Positions 8,601 through 17,732 of a stretch of 39,531 nt of DNA are shown in pieces (the first letter of the stretch is position 1; each line of letters starts with the position of its first letter). Source of the DNA: a virus; the IMG/VR virus record IMGVR_UViG_3300007735_000714, positions 1 to 39,531 of that record, one strand, 5' to 3'. The translations under genes and the position numbers were made by a program. The notes under the pieces are model-generated. The model searched no databases. It was not told the origin of the DNA and saw only the letters and a list, made by a program, of their open reading frames with translations.

Positions 8601-11600
8601 TACATACACACAGAGTGGTTTTGACTTCAGAATAGCATACTCTCCATTTTGATATGTAAATTTTGATGATAAATTAAACGTACCAATGCCGGCGGATAAT
8701 CCAGATAGTGTAGAGGATGTAAATACCAATTTTTGCGTCGCAGATGCGACTGAGTATGTAGTAGATAATGCAGATGTTGATATCCATCCATGTTCGACTT
8801 GTGGTACAGTCAACGGAGTTAATTCTGCTGTAAATGGTTGTGTTATTGAGCTCAATACGACAAGCGTATTGATTGTATCAATATTGCCAATATAGAATGC
8901 AGATCCGGCAGTACCTGCGATTGCAATATTAAATTTAGAATAGAATATATCTTGACTTGGGAAATAATTAACTGGCAATTGTATTACTTGCGTTGGTGCA
9001 ATACATGCTGGGGTGTGGAATGTTTGAATAGTAAGTCGATCTTTTTCTGGTGCAACTACATTGAGAGTTTTAGGCATCAATGTTTTGACTTTGTAATAGG
9101 CCGTGTTTCTATTGTCAACACCCAAAGGAATTTCTTGCTCATTATTTCCGTTACTGTCACATTTAAATAAAAGCGAAACACCTCGGATGCTGTCGACATT
9201 AAATGTGGTATTCTCGTATACTGGCGGATTATAGATTCTATTGTTTTTGATGAAGTAGTTTCTTAATAGAAGACTATTATCAATATCACTATCATATGAT
9301 ACAACACTAAGTCTGCTAACAACAGTACTGCTGTAACTATATTGAGGTGTTAATAGATTTGTTGTGTTGTCTTGACCTAAATCTGGGTAATATATCATTT
9401 GCCCTGTCAAGATATTATTAGTAACTCCATAGTTTGACAAGGAAGCTCCTGTAACAGAAACACTGACGGTTATTGGATTGACTCCAATTTTATCAATTAT
9501 AATTTCATTAGCATATGTTGCTTGTGTTTTGTTATGCGATGCAATTGTCTTTACAATTGGTGTTCTGGTGAATGTATTTGGTATTTCTGTAGGCTCGAGT
9601 GCATACTCTACAACATTAGTGTATAGAGGCAATGTTTGGAAGCTTACATACGGCACCGCAGACATATTCACTACATTTGAAGCGCCAGTTGCTGCGGTTA
9701 TTGGTATAAATTTCGTTGTTACATACGTTCCGTCAATATCTAAGAATTGAACATCCCAAATAATAGAGCACGCGCTCGCGCTACTGGATGCAAGCATATC
9801 TTCGATCGCAGGCAATGCTTTAATTCTGACAGAGTCCGTAGCATCATCATCTGTTGTATGATAAAAATTCAACACCATTGAATTATATGCTGCTGTTGGA
9901 TACACAGTAAACGGATCCGCTCTATATTGTAGCTGTCTGCCTAATTTAGGTGATTTATAGATATATGTTTTTGATTCTTTGATTGGTGTGGTGATATCAT
10001 CATATTGGCATCCAATAACTTGTGAGTACATCTTCAATTCATAATCAACTTCTACTGGCGAATCTGGTGGTGTGATGATGCAGAATTTAGATGATAGAGG
10101 GACAAGCGCGGAGGTGAATCGATGTGTTTGTGGGTTGAGTGTTAAAATTCTGCCGTCATATGGCTCAATAGTCGCGCCTATGGTTTTGTCGTAAATTGTA
10201 TTGCCTGTCGAATAACGAATATTCAGCATACCGACTTTATTATCGATCAGGTTAAAATTGCGGAAAAAGTTATTAAATACAGTCTCATTCGCATTGGTGT
10301 TAAATGCATATACATATTCAAACAATATGCCAAGTTCTTTTTCTGCAGTTGCAAGATAATACGCAATCGATATGTAATTTGTGCTACTATAATTTGGATT
10401 CAACGTCCCTTTGATTAGCGTTGAATAATCAATCGCAGTTTTGATTAGCGATATCTCATAATTGAATCTAGCATAGTTTTGATCGGCGTAGTATTTAAGA
10501 ATTTCGTCATATTTCGTTTGTGTTATGACACCGCGGCGCAGTGCGTCTTTAAATGCCTTGACATACAAATCAAATACAGTCTCAAGACCAAGACTGAATA
10601 TCAATTTAACAACATTCAAATTGGTACCCAAATATGCAGGATTACTTAATGTTAATGACGAAGCAACATCATATGCGGCAGGCCAGGCGGCAAAGACAAA
10701 GCTCTTGGTCAACAAATCTATGATAACGTTATATTCCTCTGCAGTAATACTTGTGCTTCCGATTAATTTGCCAATACTGAATAAATCATTTGTCAATACA
10801 AAGCTGAGAGTATCATTTCCAGTAGACCCTGCAGCTGCTAGAGATGAGAGAACGGGGCTCAGTTCCGCACACAGACTTTCAATTGGAGTCTTAAATTCAT
10901 TCGCAGTACTACTCGACGTCGACTGCAAGATATATGCACGACACTCTTCATTAAACGTGGTCTGTACATTTTTGAAATAATTGCCTGTTGTGGTGAGCTT
11001 GTAGAATATTTCAGTATCGAAATCATCCAGGGATATGCTCGATCTCGATACTCCAGCCAATTCTTTTATTGTTTGCTGTATGAGATTAATGAATACTTTA
11101 GCACCGCCATTAATAAATGATATAGATTGATCAAATATAGATGTTTTAATTGCGGTATTTAATCCGTACAATTGTAATGCAATTTTATTATCATCGTATA
11201 AATCAGATGCATCTGTTTCATAGAACAATGCAACATCTCTTAATGACATTGACAGATCTCCTGACAAGAATGCAGTTTGGGCTGAAATCGCACTAGTTTC
11301 GACTTGATATGTTTGGTTTGCCGATCTTCTTAGTTCATATGGATATGTTATGTCATACACATTCATAGACACTTCATATGGTGTTAATTGTCCGTTTGAT
11401 TCAATTTTATATACAGATAGAGTCGGTGTTTGAGTTCTATTGTCTACTTTAGTAACGGCACCCAAGCAATTGAATTGCAAGTAACCATAATATGCATCGC
11501 TTGAAGCGAATGGTAGTATTGTAGTGCCGTAATTGCTAACTATATGTGGTGTAATAAAAGCAGAATTGCTTGTCACAACCGTTCTAGCGCTTAGGGTGTT

Positions 11601-13139
11601 AAACACCATTTGAATCCCGTTGACTTTTGATGTATTGGTATTTGAAGTTATTGTACTTGTGTATGTGAATAGCCACAGTGGCGTATTTGTCGAGCTGAAT
11701 GAAATCGACGAAACGGCACTAAATGAGGTTAATGCATTCAAACCAATTTGTGTCGATGATGCGTATCTATACGCATTAATCGATGTGATTGTTGATGGAT
11801 ATGTTGGGTAGTCGTTTCTGTCTATAATCGATGACAAATTATATACGCTAACATCGTATCTTGCAAATACATTATTGCCTACAGTTCGTACACTTTTATC
11901 AATCAGGCTCAATTCATGATCGTTAGGAGATTGGCCAATTACTTGATACGTAGGATATCCAGCAAAGTCATCATATTTGTTATCATAAAATCCGCGCAGC
12001 AATGCATTTCCTGTAAGTTTATATCCCGTGTTTAAGAAAAGAGCAAACGCACCAGTTTGATAATTAATAACACTTGTTGCGCTGTTAACAAAATATTCAT
12101 TGAAAATTGGGTCCCTCCCTACAAGGTTACCAGAGACTGGATTAGCTCCCGTCATAGGAATGTCACGCACAAATGCAGTTCCAGAGCTGATAACAGGGAC
12201 TGTAACGGATGACAATTCTTTTAGCAATGTTTCGCGATATCCCGAACTATATCCATATGTTGCAGGTATTTCATCGAACGTATACTCACTATCTTTATAG
12301 AGAGGGCTGTCGTATGAAAATTCTAGAACAATGCTACCAGGCAGCAATTCTTCGCCTAGTGATTGTGACGCACCTGCTACTGATAATAAGTTATTCGAGA
12401 AAGACGACGCACCGTCTACTGTGGTTGCTACATTTACATCAACATGGCGATATACTTTTGGTGTGTTGATAATAGCACTTAACGCACTGATTTGATTCGT
12501 TGTAATTGGTGTATAAGATGCAGGCGAAACTGCATAATTCAAAAATGCAAAATTATATGGTGATGTATTTGCTTGGCCTGTTTCTAAAGTGCTACTTGTA
12601 AATAAGTCATATTCCCAATTTCTTAATCTCGCAGATAAATCGAGACGACCCGATGCAATAATTGCTGATGGTTCCCTATTGTCTGTATATGTTAAATGCG
12701 ATGGTATAATGTAATATGCAGACCCTGCCGTTAGTGCCATAGATGCCAACTGATCTTGTTGCTGCCCTTCGGTTCCTGAAAATGTAAATATCGATTTATT
12801 AAATATTCTACTAGTAAAAGTCGAATGATCGTTAAGCGGCAAATAAAGCCCGCTTGTTGTTGATTTGATTGTAAACGACGGCACCCCAGATAGTGTTGAC
12901 TGTGCCAATTCTGTAATAACAGCTTCGACGGTTGCACCTGTTGTATATGTAAGTCGAGGCACAATTACTGCATTTAAAGATGCGGAATTGTGTATTCCGT
13001 CAATATTAATCGCAATCGTAAGAGGCGTATATCCCGCAATTGAATAAATGGGGCCCGAACCAGTAGTCGATAGTGCTGAATGCGTTACTCTGAACGATTC
13101 ATTTGGCCAAGCAGTTAATGTCGAAACTTCTACAAACAT
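5667..13139 (-). CDS. Giant tail/adhesin protein (2490 aa) with NHL-like propeller repeats
   Basis: One continuous frame of 2490 residues, the largest gene here. The N-terminal ~600 residues are Ser/Thr-rich and beta-predicted. Residues ~640-960 are unusually helix-forming (TFNEECRAYILQ, FKDALRRGVITQTKYDEIL). Residues ~960-2000 return to Ig-like beta sequence. Residues ~2040-2260 carry NHL-type repeats (GSIAINDNGEIYITDTANHC, FNNPTDIHYNLGKIYVIDKN, NVYVLTTDGQIYIFNNAGEY), i.e. a beta-propeller. The C-terminus is short and Cys/Gly-containing (NSWCWSWASMGSYDP, GYMALSPNGSVLSLGG). No enzyme motif seen. It probably forms a long fibre or baseplate-attached adhesin; the propeller suggests carbohydrate or protein binding at the host surface. 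A TAAATA box ends 6 nt before the start. Confidence 0.8.
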   Translation of the reverse strand: MFVEVSTLTAWPNESFRVTHSALSTTGSGPIYSIAGYTPLTIAINIDGIHNSASLNAVIVPRLTYTTGATVEAVITELAQSTLSGVPSFTIKSTTSGLYLPLNDHSTFTSRIFNKSIFTFSGTEGQQQDQLASMALTAGSAYYIIPSHLTYTDNREPSAIIASGRLDLSARLRNWEYDLFTSSTLETGQANTSPYNFAFLNYAVSPASYTPITTNQISALSAIINTPKVYRHVDVNVATTVDGASSFSNNLLSVAGASQSLGEELLPGSIVLEFSYDSPLYKDSEYTFDEIPATYGYSSGYRETLLKELSSVTVPVISSGTAFVRDIPMTGANPVSGNLVGRDPIFNEYFVNSATSVINYQTGAFALFLNTGYKLTGNALLRGFYDNKYDDFAGYPTYQVIGQSPNDHELSLIDKSVRTVGNNVFARYDVSVYNLSSIIDRNDYPTYPSTITSINAYRYASSTQIGLNALTSFSAVSSISFSSTNTPLWLFTYTSTITSNTNTSKVNGIQMVFNTLSARTVVTSNSAFITPHIVSNYGTTILPFASSDAYYGYLQFNCLGAVTKVDNRTQTPTLSVYKIESNGQLTPYEVSMNVYDITYPYELRRSANQTYQVETSAISAQTAFLSGDLSMSLRDVALFYETDASDLYDDNKIALQLYGLNTAIKTSIFDQSISFINGGAKVFINLIQQTIKELAGVSRSSISLDDFDTEIFYKLTTTGNYFKNVQTTFNEECRAYILQSTSSSTANEFKTPIESLCAELSPVLSSLAAAGSTGNDTLSFVLTNDLFSIGKLIGSTSITAEEYNVIIDLLTKSFVFAAWPAAYDVASSLTLSNPAYLGTNLNVVKLIFSLGLETVFDLYVKAFKDALRRGVITQTKYDEILKYYADQNYARFNYEISLIKTAIDYSTLIKGTLNPNYSSTNYISIAYYLATAEKELGILFEYVYAFNTNANETVFNNFFRNFNLIDNKVGMLNIRYSTGNTIYDKTIGATIEPYDGRILTLNPQTHRFTSALVPLSSKFCIITPPDSPVEVDYELKMYSQVIGCQYDDITTPIKESKTYIYKSPKLGRQLQYRADPFTVYPTAAYNSMVLNFYHTTDDDATDSVRIKALPAIEDMLASSSASACSIIWDVQFLDIDGTYVTTKFIPITAATGASNVVNMSAVPYVSFQTLPLYTNVVEYALEPTEIPNTFTRTPIVKTIASHNKTQATYANEIIIDKIGVNPITVSVSVTGASLSNYGVTNNILTGQMIYYPDLGQDNTTNLLTPQYSYSSTVVSRLSVVSYDSDIDNSLLLRNYFIKNNRIYNPPVYENTTFNVDSIRGVSLLFKCDSNGNNEQEIPLGVDNRNTAYYKVKTLMPKTLNVVAPEKDRLTIQTFHTPACIAPTQVIQLPVNYFPSQDIFYSKFNIAIAGTAGSAFYIGNIDTINTLVVLSSITQPFTAELTPLTVPQVEHGWISTSALSTTYSVASATQKLVFTSSTLSGLSAGIGTFNLSSKFTYQNGEYAILKSKPLCVYVSPQASVNELSAKVWTVNTFTNQGPSAVNTLNSITVNTQLTTVGNGHTETLVLSAFGTRYKTYAWTIGNEKEYVTNSPIASATIKGTAGTLSAISVKGYYLQLDVVPSLTALTSRADYDDNKTAYVNVKNAINLLQDRNNVIYTANSSVTSDYFKPLQFIDLATPVISAEPADVYFYSDSISSLYDAAVFTSNNKGEYVVGGTTTAYVNIRSLDTQQSITYGPIEYSLVSGFNNNTITIPDNIITDPDSYNCAVLAITSTDTIVTNAYNSVEISKTTTSTRVDTITAIKIPTFNLFWDEDYYAIGSSLTIKNYYKNTNCGGVDYGLSSISITFNGQTQVYPASTETFVFNNLNDIGVYSISVSANTYGLLSSIQTTIESKYDRAINVVNAFDTFDKNARTYNEQLIFPYSLDQIYVAPNEIANASNINSALKKLLANFDYLINKSKLNDTKLPVLFNKWLGAENSKGHRWNDVSESDWVNVFPEFDATEFHDVQDAKIYNDRLIVIDRNASNTITDNIKIYNLDRLSRKLNDTNLVGEKDYVGKLGSIAINDNGEIYITDTANHCVYVYSIEYSTGTFTFLNKIGGLGNAHRPYRFNNPTDIHYNLGKIYVIDKNNDVVKVYNDKMQYFYNISHGEWVMKNNLVSITTDTTANVYVLTTDGQIYIFNNAGEYVSTLSGIANPFAGTPVKIHANSIDDGIIYIVYNTHISKITAQGYYLGYFMPLYTPYVTQLKSICQYGRGVYIIDTRSIYKNTDFVSIKSIINDIEDALWKADDILIEEQDLIQDWVYNVVFNRIKDNFELLAKNIHSKYVRSIDLAGNISIDMEPMLTAELPQFDFSQCFIGQNELVFADVINRVIKHLYTNLDKLRVSLDTIIGSDMCKNSWCWSWASMGSYDPVKKNCIVNPISFIELRSDSPGIGGRTWEQMSSIGNGCCEVVTLSGSRIPEIHQGYMALSPNGSVLSLGGNSSILSLYSLSS

Positions 13140-13145
13140 CTCTAA

Positions 13146-13151
13146 TATTTA
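13146..13151 (-). promoter_or_regulatory. Late-type promoter box of the giant adhesin gene
   Basis: TAAATA on the minus strand, 6 nt before ATG at 13139. The intervening bases contain a weak AGAG that could serve as a ribosome site but would be unusually close. Confidence 0.45.
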
Positions 13152-13164
13152 GATGACGTATTGT

Positions 13165-16100
13165 TTATTCCCACACGATTTTGTTTAGTTTAGCACCAAC
13201 CGGTGTTATCTTCGTCAATGCTGTGCAAATAGCTCCCTCAATTGATTCTTTTAAGTCTTCACTATCCAAATCACTATTCAAAATGCGTATGTTGAAAATA
13301 TTTGACTTAAACCCAGGAGTTCTGTGCGTATTGAACCTATCAATCGTCTCTATATATTGCCTTACTGGTGCCGTGACGTTAAATTCGACTGGTGTGAATT
13401 TAAGTTTCTTTCTAGATAACACCAAGACATCTCTTTCAGATAGTGCGCAGGAATAAACTCTAATGTCATCGATCTTGCCTACCATAGTTGGTTTTTTATC
13501 TAAAAGCCATGTATATTCTTTTGTATCGTGACTATCGTTTGTGTTGCCAATATAAAAGGTATTTTTATTAGTATAATCCAACATGTATTGGCCCTCCGCA
13601 AATGAAATACTATCTATTGTTTGTCCATCGACATATAGTCTGGCGACTCCATTAGCGGAATCAAAAGTAAGTGCTACGTGGTGCCATCCTCTCGACAATG
13701 CGTTTGTAGGTGCTATAAGTTCTTTTGCCGATACGGATGTTCCGTTTGTAATTCTGAAATTGGCTGTAATATAATTTTTGTCATCTAAGCCAGGATTTAA
13801 TAATTTAGCGTCACGATAAAAATTATATTTTGTGCAATATTTTGCAAAAGTCAAATTCAATTTGTTACGATCTCTGCCCGGATAATTGCCTGTGCTGAAA
13901 TAATCGGTTGGTTTAATTATTTTCTCAAATCTGCCAGACGAAGAATATTTTATGATCGATTGTTTGTCCATAACCCAAATGAAATCCTTCCAACCAGAAT
14001 TGGTGAGTTCCCGAGTTATTGCTAATTTTTTAGGTCCGGAGGATATATACGGGTATGTTCTTTTTAGTAAAATACTACCGTCTTTGTCAAAATGGTAAAG
14101 TGTATCATCTTTGATCATCCACAAATTAAGATCACCATCTACTTTCAGATCGTCTGGTGATGTAATATGCAAAATGTAGTTAATGTTATTTTTGATCAGG
14201 TTGCTTCCAAAATGATGCCAGTAGTTCCCGCTTAAATCCTCAAATGCTGTAGTACCAATATATGGTTGTATATTTGATGCACTGTCTATAAAAAATCCAG
14301 TAACATCAAATCCCTGCAGTGTTGATAATGGTAAGAAAGTGTTAGTGAGAAATGCTAAAGGTTTAGTAGTCAGAAGCTCGCCATTTCGATCATATTTTTT
14401 AAATACTTTGTTACTGCTATACACGTAAAAATTGTTGTATTTGTCGTGTCTGGCATATTTGTATGTCGTTGCAGGGAGGTCAATAATATTCTCAAATACA
14501 TTATTAATTGGATTGTAGACAAATATTTTATTCTGATTATCGTCCAATATCCAAGCACGTCCTTCACCATCAACGCTCATATCTGTAACCGTTGCATTTG
14601 TGCCTGGAATTGCTTTATCAAAAAGATATCTTCCTTCTGTATTTGTTACGAAAATATGACCGTATGTGCTATCAGTATAAATCAAGAAATCATCTTTAAT
14701 TCCTGTGTGATATGATAAACCATAACCACCATTATAATAATTTCCAATTATTTGATCTGCTGCTGCATTTGACCAGTTGTCAAAATAAACCCACACAGCC
14801 ACGGTCAGGTTGTATTTTGCAAAGAATGATTCGCTTGCGGAATACGAAATATACTCACTGCCTGTAAATGTAAATTCCGAGTTATTAAACCTTGTATAGG
14901 TTATGTTATCTTCGGTACTATTTGTTGCGTTTTCAAGATTGGCTTTAGTCCAATTTTTAATTTCAAGGACCTTGTCACAATTATTGAAATTCGCATCTTC
15001 AATTAGCTTTAAACTATACTCAGCACCGATATGAAAATATTTATACAAAACACCAGCCTCGAATGTCAATGTTGATGGTGCGTCTGAAATATACGGATTT
15101 GGTTCATCTGCAGTTAGTGCTAGCTTATATTCAATCTGTTGTGGATTATACCATCTATCAACCCATATAGACTGACAATTATTGCCACTCAGCCAACTGC
15201 AAAGCCATGTGCCGTTTCGTGTTGTAGAATTGCCATTGTTTGTGCTCGTTTCGTATCCGAATTGTGATTTCCAAATACGATCTGCTTTTATAGGAGATAG
15301 GCCAGCTATAGCACCAGCTTCAATCAAACCAGATGACGAAATTGGTGCCGTTGATGTACCATATGGATAATGGAAGTATGTCAGCTTATCTGGTTCTAAA
15401 TTAAATTGTTTCGTTGATGCACTATATGATGTAGTGACTTTGTTGTAAGCGTCATCGACAATATTATCACCTAGAGTAACTGTTTGGTAGTCCCGATTTA
15501 ACACTACATCATTTCTTTTACTATATTTGTATTCTGGTGTGAAAAGATTCTTTAGAGATACCGCATTTGATTTTAGCTGTCCTGTATAGTCTGTGGTTGG
15601 TGTGTATGTGTCGCTATCTTTGAACGATGTGGCAATTAAATAATTATTAGGAAACGATTGGCTTGATGCGATTTCCATGTCTCCGTAAATTGTGTCATTA
15701 TTATCAATTACACTTTCATATTTTACATAGCGGCTTGAATTTAATGTATATGGCTTGATAGACAAATCTACATTTTTAAGCTTAAACAAATATGAATAGC
15801 AGCTATTGGCAGATAATGGGTTGTAGGTTTCAAAAGTCACCAGTGATGTTCCTGGCGTTGATTCGTCATATGAAACCACACGATACCCACTAGTGTCGCA
15901 CGTGCTACAAAATAATACAAGAGTGTTTGTGTCTGTATTCAGAATATATTTGAATTTTTGAAGATGTTCTATGTCGGAGTTATATACATCAAAATAAGCA
16001 CATGCTCCAGTGGCGTCGACTGTTAGATATAAGCGCTGATTTAAATCTTCCGAAACAATGCTTAGTGCATCATCGTTTGTGTCAAACTCCAATTGGAATA

Positions 16101-16437
16101 TATTATTCGTAGATTCTGCCGATGTTGCGATATTGGCAGAATCGTACCGAGTTCTTGTTAAATAATACCCACTCGCTGAGGTCATAATACAGTTGCGTAT
16201 TAAATTGTTTTGGTATTTGACCTCATCTCTTTTTGTTTCAATGCTTGGTGCGTCTATAAGATCAGTTAAAAATACAAGACTATTTTCGTTAAAATCCAAA
16301 CTACGAATGCTTGATGCAAGACTATTTTCTGCGAAAATTAACCCATCACTGGTGCCAATAACGGCATCACTTAAATCTAGCTTATTATTGATATAGCTAA
16401 CGCTAACTGGTTTCCAGTCGATGTATTTTACTGCCAT
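13165..16437 (-). CDS. Virion adhesin with LamG-like lectin domain interrupted by a beta-propeller (1090 aa)
   Basis: Residues ~515-575 match the first half of a LamG/ConA-like lectin domain (FTFTGSEYISYSAS, LTVAVWVYFDNW, IIGNYYNGGYGLSYHTG). The second half appears only at ~860-1005 (SRGWHHVALTFDSANGVARL, YVDGQTIDSI, FYIGNTNDSHD, GKIDDIRVYSCALSERDVL). Between them lie propeller-type repeats (IFVTNTEGRYLF, DMSVDGEGRAWILDDNQNKI, LWMIKDDTLYHFDKDGSILL), ending near 850. The N-terminal ~500 residues are beta-rich, with a possible trefoil-like stretch at ~130-220. The C-terminal ~50 residues (KSNIFNIRILNSDLDSEDLK onward) may be the virion attachment part. Likely glycan binding at the host surface. 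A TAAATA box lies 5 nt upstream of the start. Confidence 0.82.
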   Translation of the reverse strand: MAVKYIDWKPVSVSYINNKLDLSDAVIGTSDGLIFAENSLASSIRSLDFNENSLVFLTDLIDAPSIETKRDEVKYQNNLIRNCIMTSASGYYLTRTRYDSANIATSAESTNNIFQLEFDTNDDALSIVSEDLNQRLYLTVDATGACAYFDVYNSDIEHLQKFKYILNTDTNTLVLFCSTCDTSGYRVVSYDESTPGTSLVTFETYNPLSANSCYSYLFKLKNVDLSIKPYTLNSSRYVKYESVIDNNDTIYGDMEIASSQSFPNNYLIATSFKDSDTYTPTTDYTGQLKSNAVSLKNLFTPEYKYSKRNDVVLNRDYQTVTLGDNIVDDAYNKVTTSYSASTKQFNLEPDKLTYFHYPYGTSTAPISSSGLIEAGAIAGLSPIKADRIWKSQFGYETSTNNGNSTTRNGTWLCSWLSGNNCQSIWVDRWYNPQQIEYKLALTADEPNPYISDAPSTLTFEAGVLYKYFHIGAEYSLKLIEDANFNNCDKVLEIKNWTKANLENATNSTEDNITYTRFNNSEFTFTGSEYISYSASESFFAKYNLTVAVWVYFDNWSNAAADQIIGNYYNGGYGLSYHTGIKDDFLIYTDSTYGHIFVTNTEGRYLFDKAIPGTNATVTDMSVDGEGRAWILDDNQNKIFVYNPINNVFENIIDLPATTYKYARHDKYNNFYVYSSNKVFKKYDRNGELLTTKPLAFLTNTFLPLSTLQGFDVTGFFIDSASNIQPYIGTTAFEDLSGNYWHHFGSNLIKNNINYILHITSPDDLKVDGDLNLWMIKDDTLYHFDKDGSILLKRTYPYISSGPKKLAITRELTNSGWKDFIWVMDKQSIIKYSSSGRFEKIIKPTDYFSTGNYPGRDRNKLNLTFAKYCTKYNFYRDAKLLNPGLDDKNYITANFRITNGTSVSAKELIAPTNALSRGWHHVALTFDSANGVARLYVDGQTIDSISFAEGQYMLDYTNKNTFYIGNTNDSHDTKEYTWLLDKKPTMVGKIDDIRVYSCALSERDVLVLSRKKLKFTPVEFNVTAPVRQYIETIDRFNTHRTPGFKSNIFNIRILNSDLDSEDLKESIEGAICTALTKITPVGAKLNKIVWE

Positions 16438-16442
16438 AGATT

Positions 16443-16448
16443 TATTTA
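16443..16448 (-). promoter_or_regulatory. Late-type promoter box of the LamG/propeller gene
   Basis: Minus-strand CCTAAATAAATCTATG: the TAAATA ends 5 nt before the ATG at 16437. No Shine-Dalgarno sequence. With T4 spacing, transcription would begin at the start codon. Confidence 0.5.
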
Positions 16449-16458
16449 GGGGTATAGT

Positions 16459-17010
16459 TTAATCATTGAAATACTTTGCACATAAAGAGCGATATGTGCT
16501 GTCTGAAGTAATCGAACTGTCAAAATTTGGATCTGCTATTACTGTATATATTTTTCCTGTTGTTTGATTTTCAAAAACTAAGAGCATTTCATTTTTACTA
16601 ATGTATCTTGTTTTGATTAGTCTTGTTGCATTTCCATTGATAGATGATGCTGAATCTAGACGTATCGGACCCACCGGCACGGTGTATGCGGTTGGTTGGA
16701 AAGTAGTGACGCTGTATGCAGAAATGCGGACCGTGAATGTTTTTTGATCTAATATACTCTGTCTTGTGTATGTTTTGAAAATATTGTAATTGCGAACGTT
16801 TCCGGGGTCGGCAGAAACAGGAAGTGCCGAGACGGCGGAAGCAGGTGCAGACGAAGCAAACCAAAAAACGGTCCTAGACGAACCATCTCCAAAATCAAAA
16901 TATACCTTTGCAAGATTTGCTGGTGGAAGTGTGGACATTAAGAACGTTACAGTTATAGGCGACGTCCCACTGATTGCTGATATGCTTGTTAGATTGACAT
17001 TTGCTGTCAT
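16459..17010 (-). CDS. PKD-domain virion protein (183 aa)
   Basis: Starts MTANVNLTSISAISGTSPIT. The motif VYFDFGDGSSRTVFW (about residues 36-50), preceded by a P-rich strand (SPITVTFLMSTLPP), is the hallmark of PKD/Ig-like surface domains, and YSVTTFQPTAYTVPVGPI fits the closing strand. The C-terminal third (TRLIKTRYISKNEMLLVFEN) is another beta unit. First gene of the 17-kb minus-strand adhesin module and probably a small structural or chaperone-like partner of the fibres. It diverges from the dNMP kinase gene, with a TAAATA box 5 nt before its ATG. Confidence 0.78.
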   Translation of the reverse strand: MTANVNLTSISAISGTSPITVTFLMSTLPPANLAKVYFDFGDGSSRTVFWFASSAPASAVSALPVSADPGNVRNYNIFKTYTRQSILDQKTFTVRISAYSVTTFQPTAYTVPVGPIRLDSASSINGNATRLIKTRYISKNEMLLVFENQTTGKIYTVIADPNFDSSITSDSTYRSLCAKYFND

Positions 17011-17015
17011 ACAAA

Positions 17016-17021
17016 TATTTA
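17016..17021 (-). promoter_or_regulatory. Late-type promoter box of the PKD gene (overlaps divergent early promoter region)
   Basis: Minus-strand TAAATA ends 5 nt before the ATG at 17010. It sits 2 bases from the TTGCAA -35 of the oppositely oriented dNMP kinase promoter, so both signals share a 47-bp intergenic region. Confidence 0.5.
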
Positions 17022-17023
17022 CG

Positions 17024-17052
17024 TTGCAAATCTTTTAAACAAAGATTATAAT
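17024..17052 (+). promoter_or_regulatory. Sigma70-like promoter of the dNMP kinase gene
   Basis: TTGCAA (17024-17029), a 17-bp spacer, and a perfect TATAAT (17047-17052), ending only 5 nt before the ATG at 17058. The expected start point would fall on or next to the start codon, so the mRNA may be leaderless. Confidence 0.65.
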
Positions 17053-17057
17053 ATTGC

Positions 17058-17732
17058 ATGAAATATTTAATTTTAGGAATTGCAGGCAAAGCAACGTCGG
17101 GCAAAGACACTTTTTACGAAATATTGAAGAATTCTTTGCCTGAATACCAAGTGCGGAGAGTCTCGATTGGTGATTATATTCGTATCGACATAAATCATCT
17201 TGGGTACTTTGCTAGCAACAATCTTAATGTTTTTAACTTTACACCTGCAGAAAAAGAGGAAATCCGGCCGCTAATGGTGGAATATGCCAACCTAGTTCGC
17301 CGCAAATCAAAGGGCACTTATTTCTTAGATATAATCGATAAGCAAATCGAGCACACAATCACTCAGTCTGAAAAACAATCGAAATACTATGATTCGAGGC
17401 GAATTATAGGATCGCAAACGAACCCGCTCGATTCGACAAAACCATTAATTTTGTGCATTACGGACATTCGCTTTCAAGAATATGAAAATGACGAAGTTAA
17501 TTGGCTGCAGCATCGGCATAATGGTAAATTAATTTATATTGACCGTTATGATCTTGTTGATGGAAATAAAATGCCAATTTCGTTTATCAATGAGACTGAA
17601 AAGGAACAAATCCCTAAATTGATGAATCGAGCAGATATATGCATTAGTTGGCCAACTACTCCAGATCTTAACCTTAAAAATTATGTCACACCAATCGCAG
17701 ACGAAATCCGACAAAATTGGTTGCCTGTATAA
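17058..17732 (+). CDS. Deoxynucleoside monophosphate kinase (T4 gp1-like)
   Basis: 224 aa. A P-loop at residues 7-18 (GIAGKATSGKDT) opens a Rossmann-type strand, as in phage dNMP kinases (T4 gp1 is 241 aa). RKSKGTYFLDIIDKQIEH and the C-terminal strand LILCITDIRFQEYENDEVNW fit that family's substrate-binding part (DIRFQNE-like). RADICISWPTTPDLNLKNYV resembles the end of the fold. It would phosphorylate dNMPs, including any modified monophosphate, to feed phage replication. First gene of a plus-strand cluster behind a TTGCAA-N17-TATAAT promoter. Its stop overlaps the next small frame. A shikimate/dephospho-CoA-kinase-like P-loop protein is the alternative reading, but the phage context favours dNMP kinase. 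Confidence 0.78.
   Translation: MKYLILGIAGKATSGKDTFYEILKNSLPEYQVRRVSIGDYIRIDINHLGYFASNNLNVFNFTPAEKEEIRPLMVEYANLVRRKSKGTYFLDIIDKQIEHTITQSEKQSKYYDSRRIIGSQTNPLDSTKPLILCITDIRFQEYENDEVNWLQHRHNGKLIYIDRYDLVDGNKMPISFINETEKEQIPKLMNRADICISWPTTPDLNLKNYVTPIADEIRQNWLPV

Noticed and set aside
10525-10980. 151-aa plus-strand open frame inside the 2490-residue adhesin gene
   Set aside because: Antisense shadow of a long, compositionally consistent gene; no promoter, no recognisable protein.
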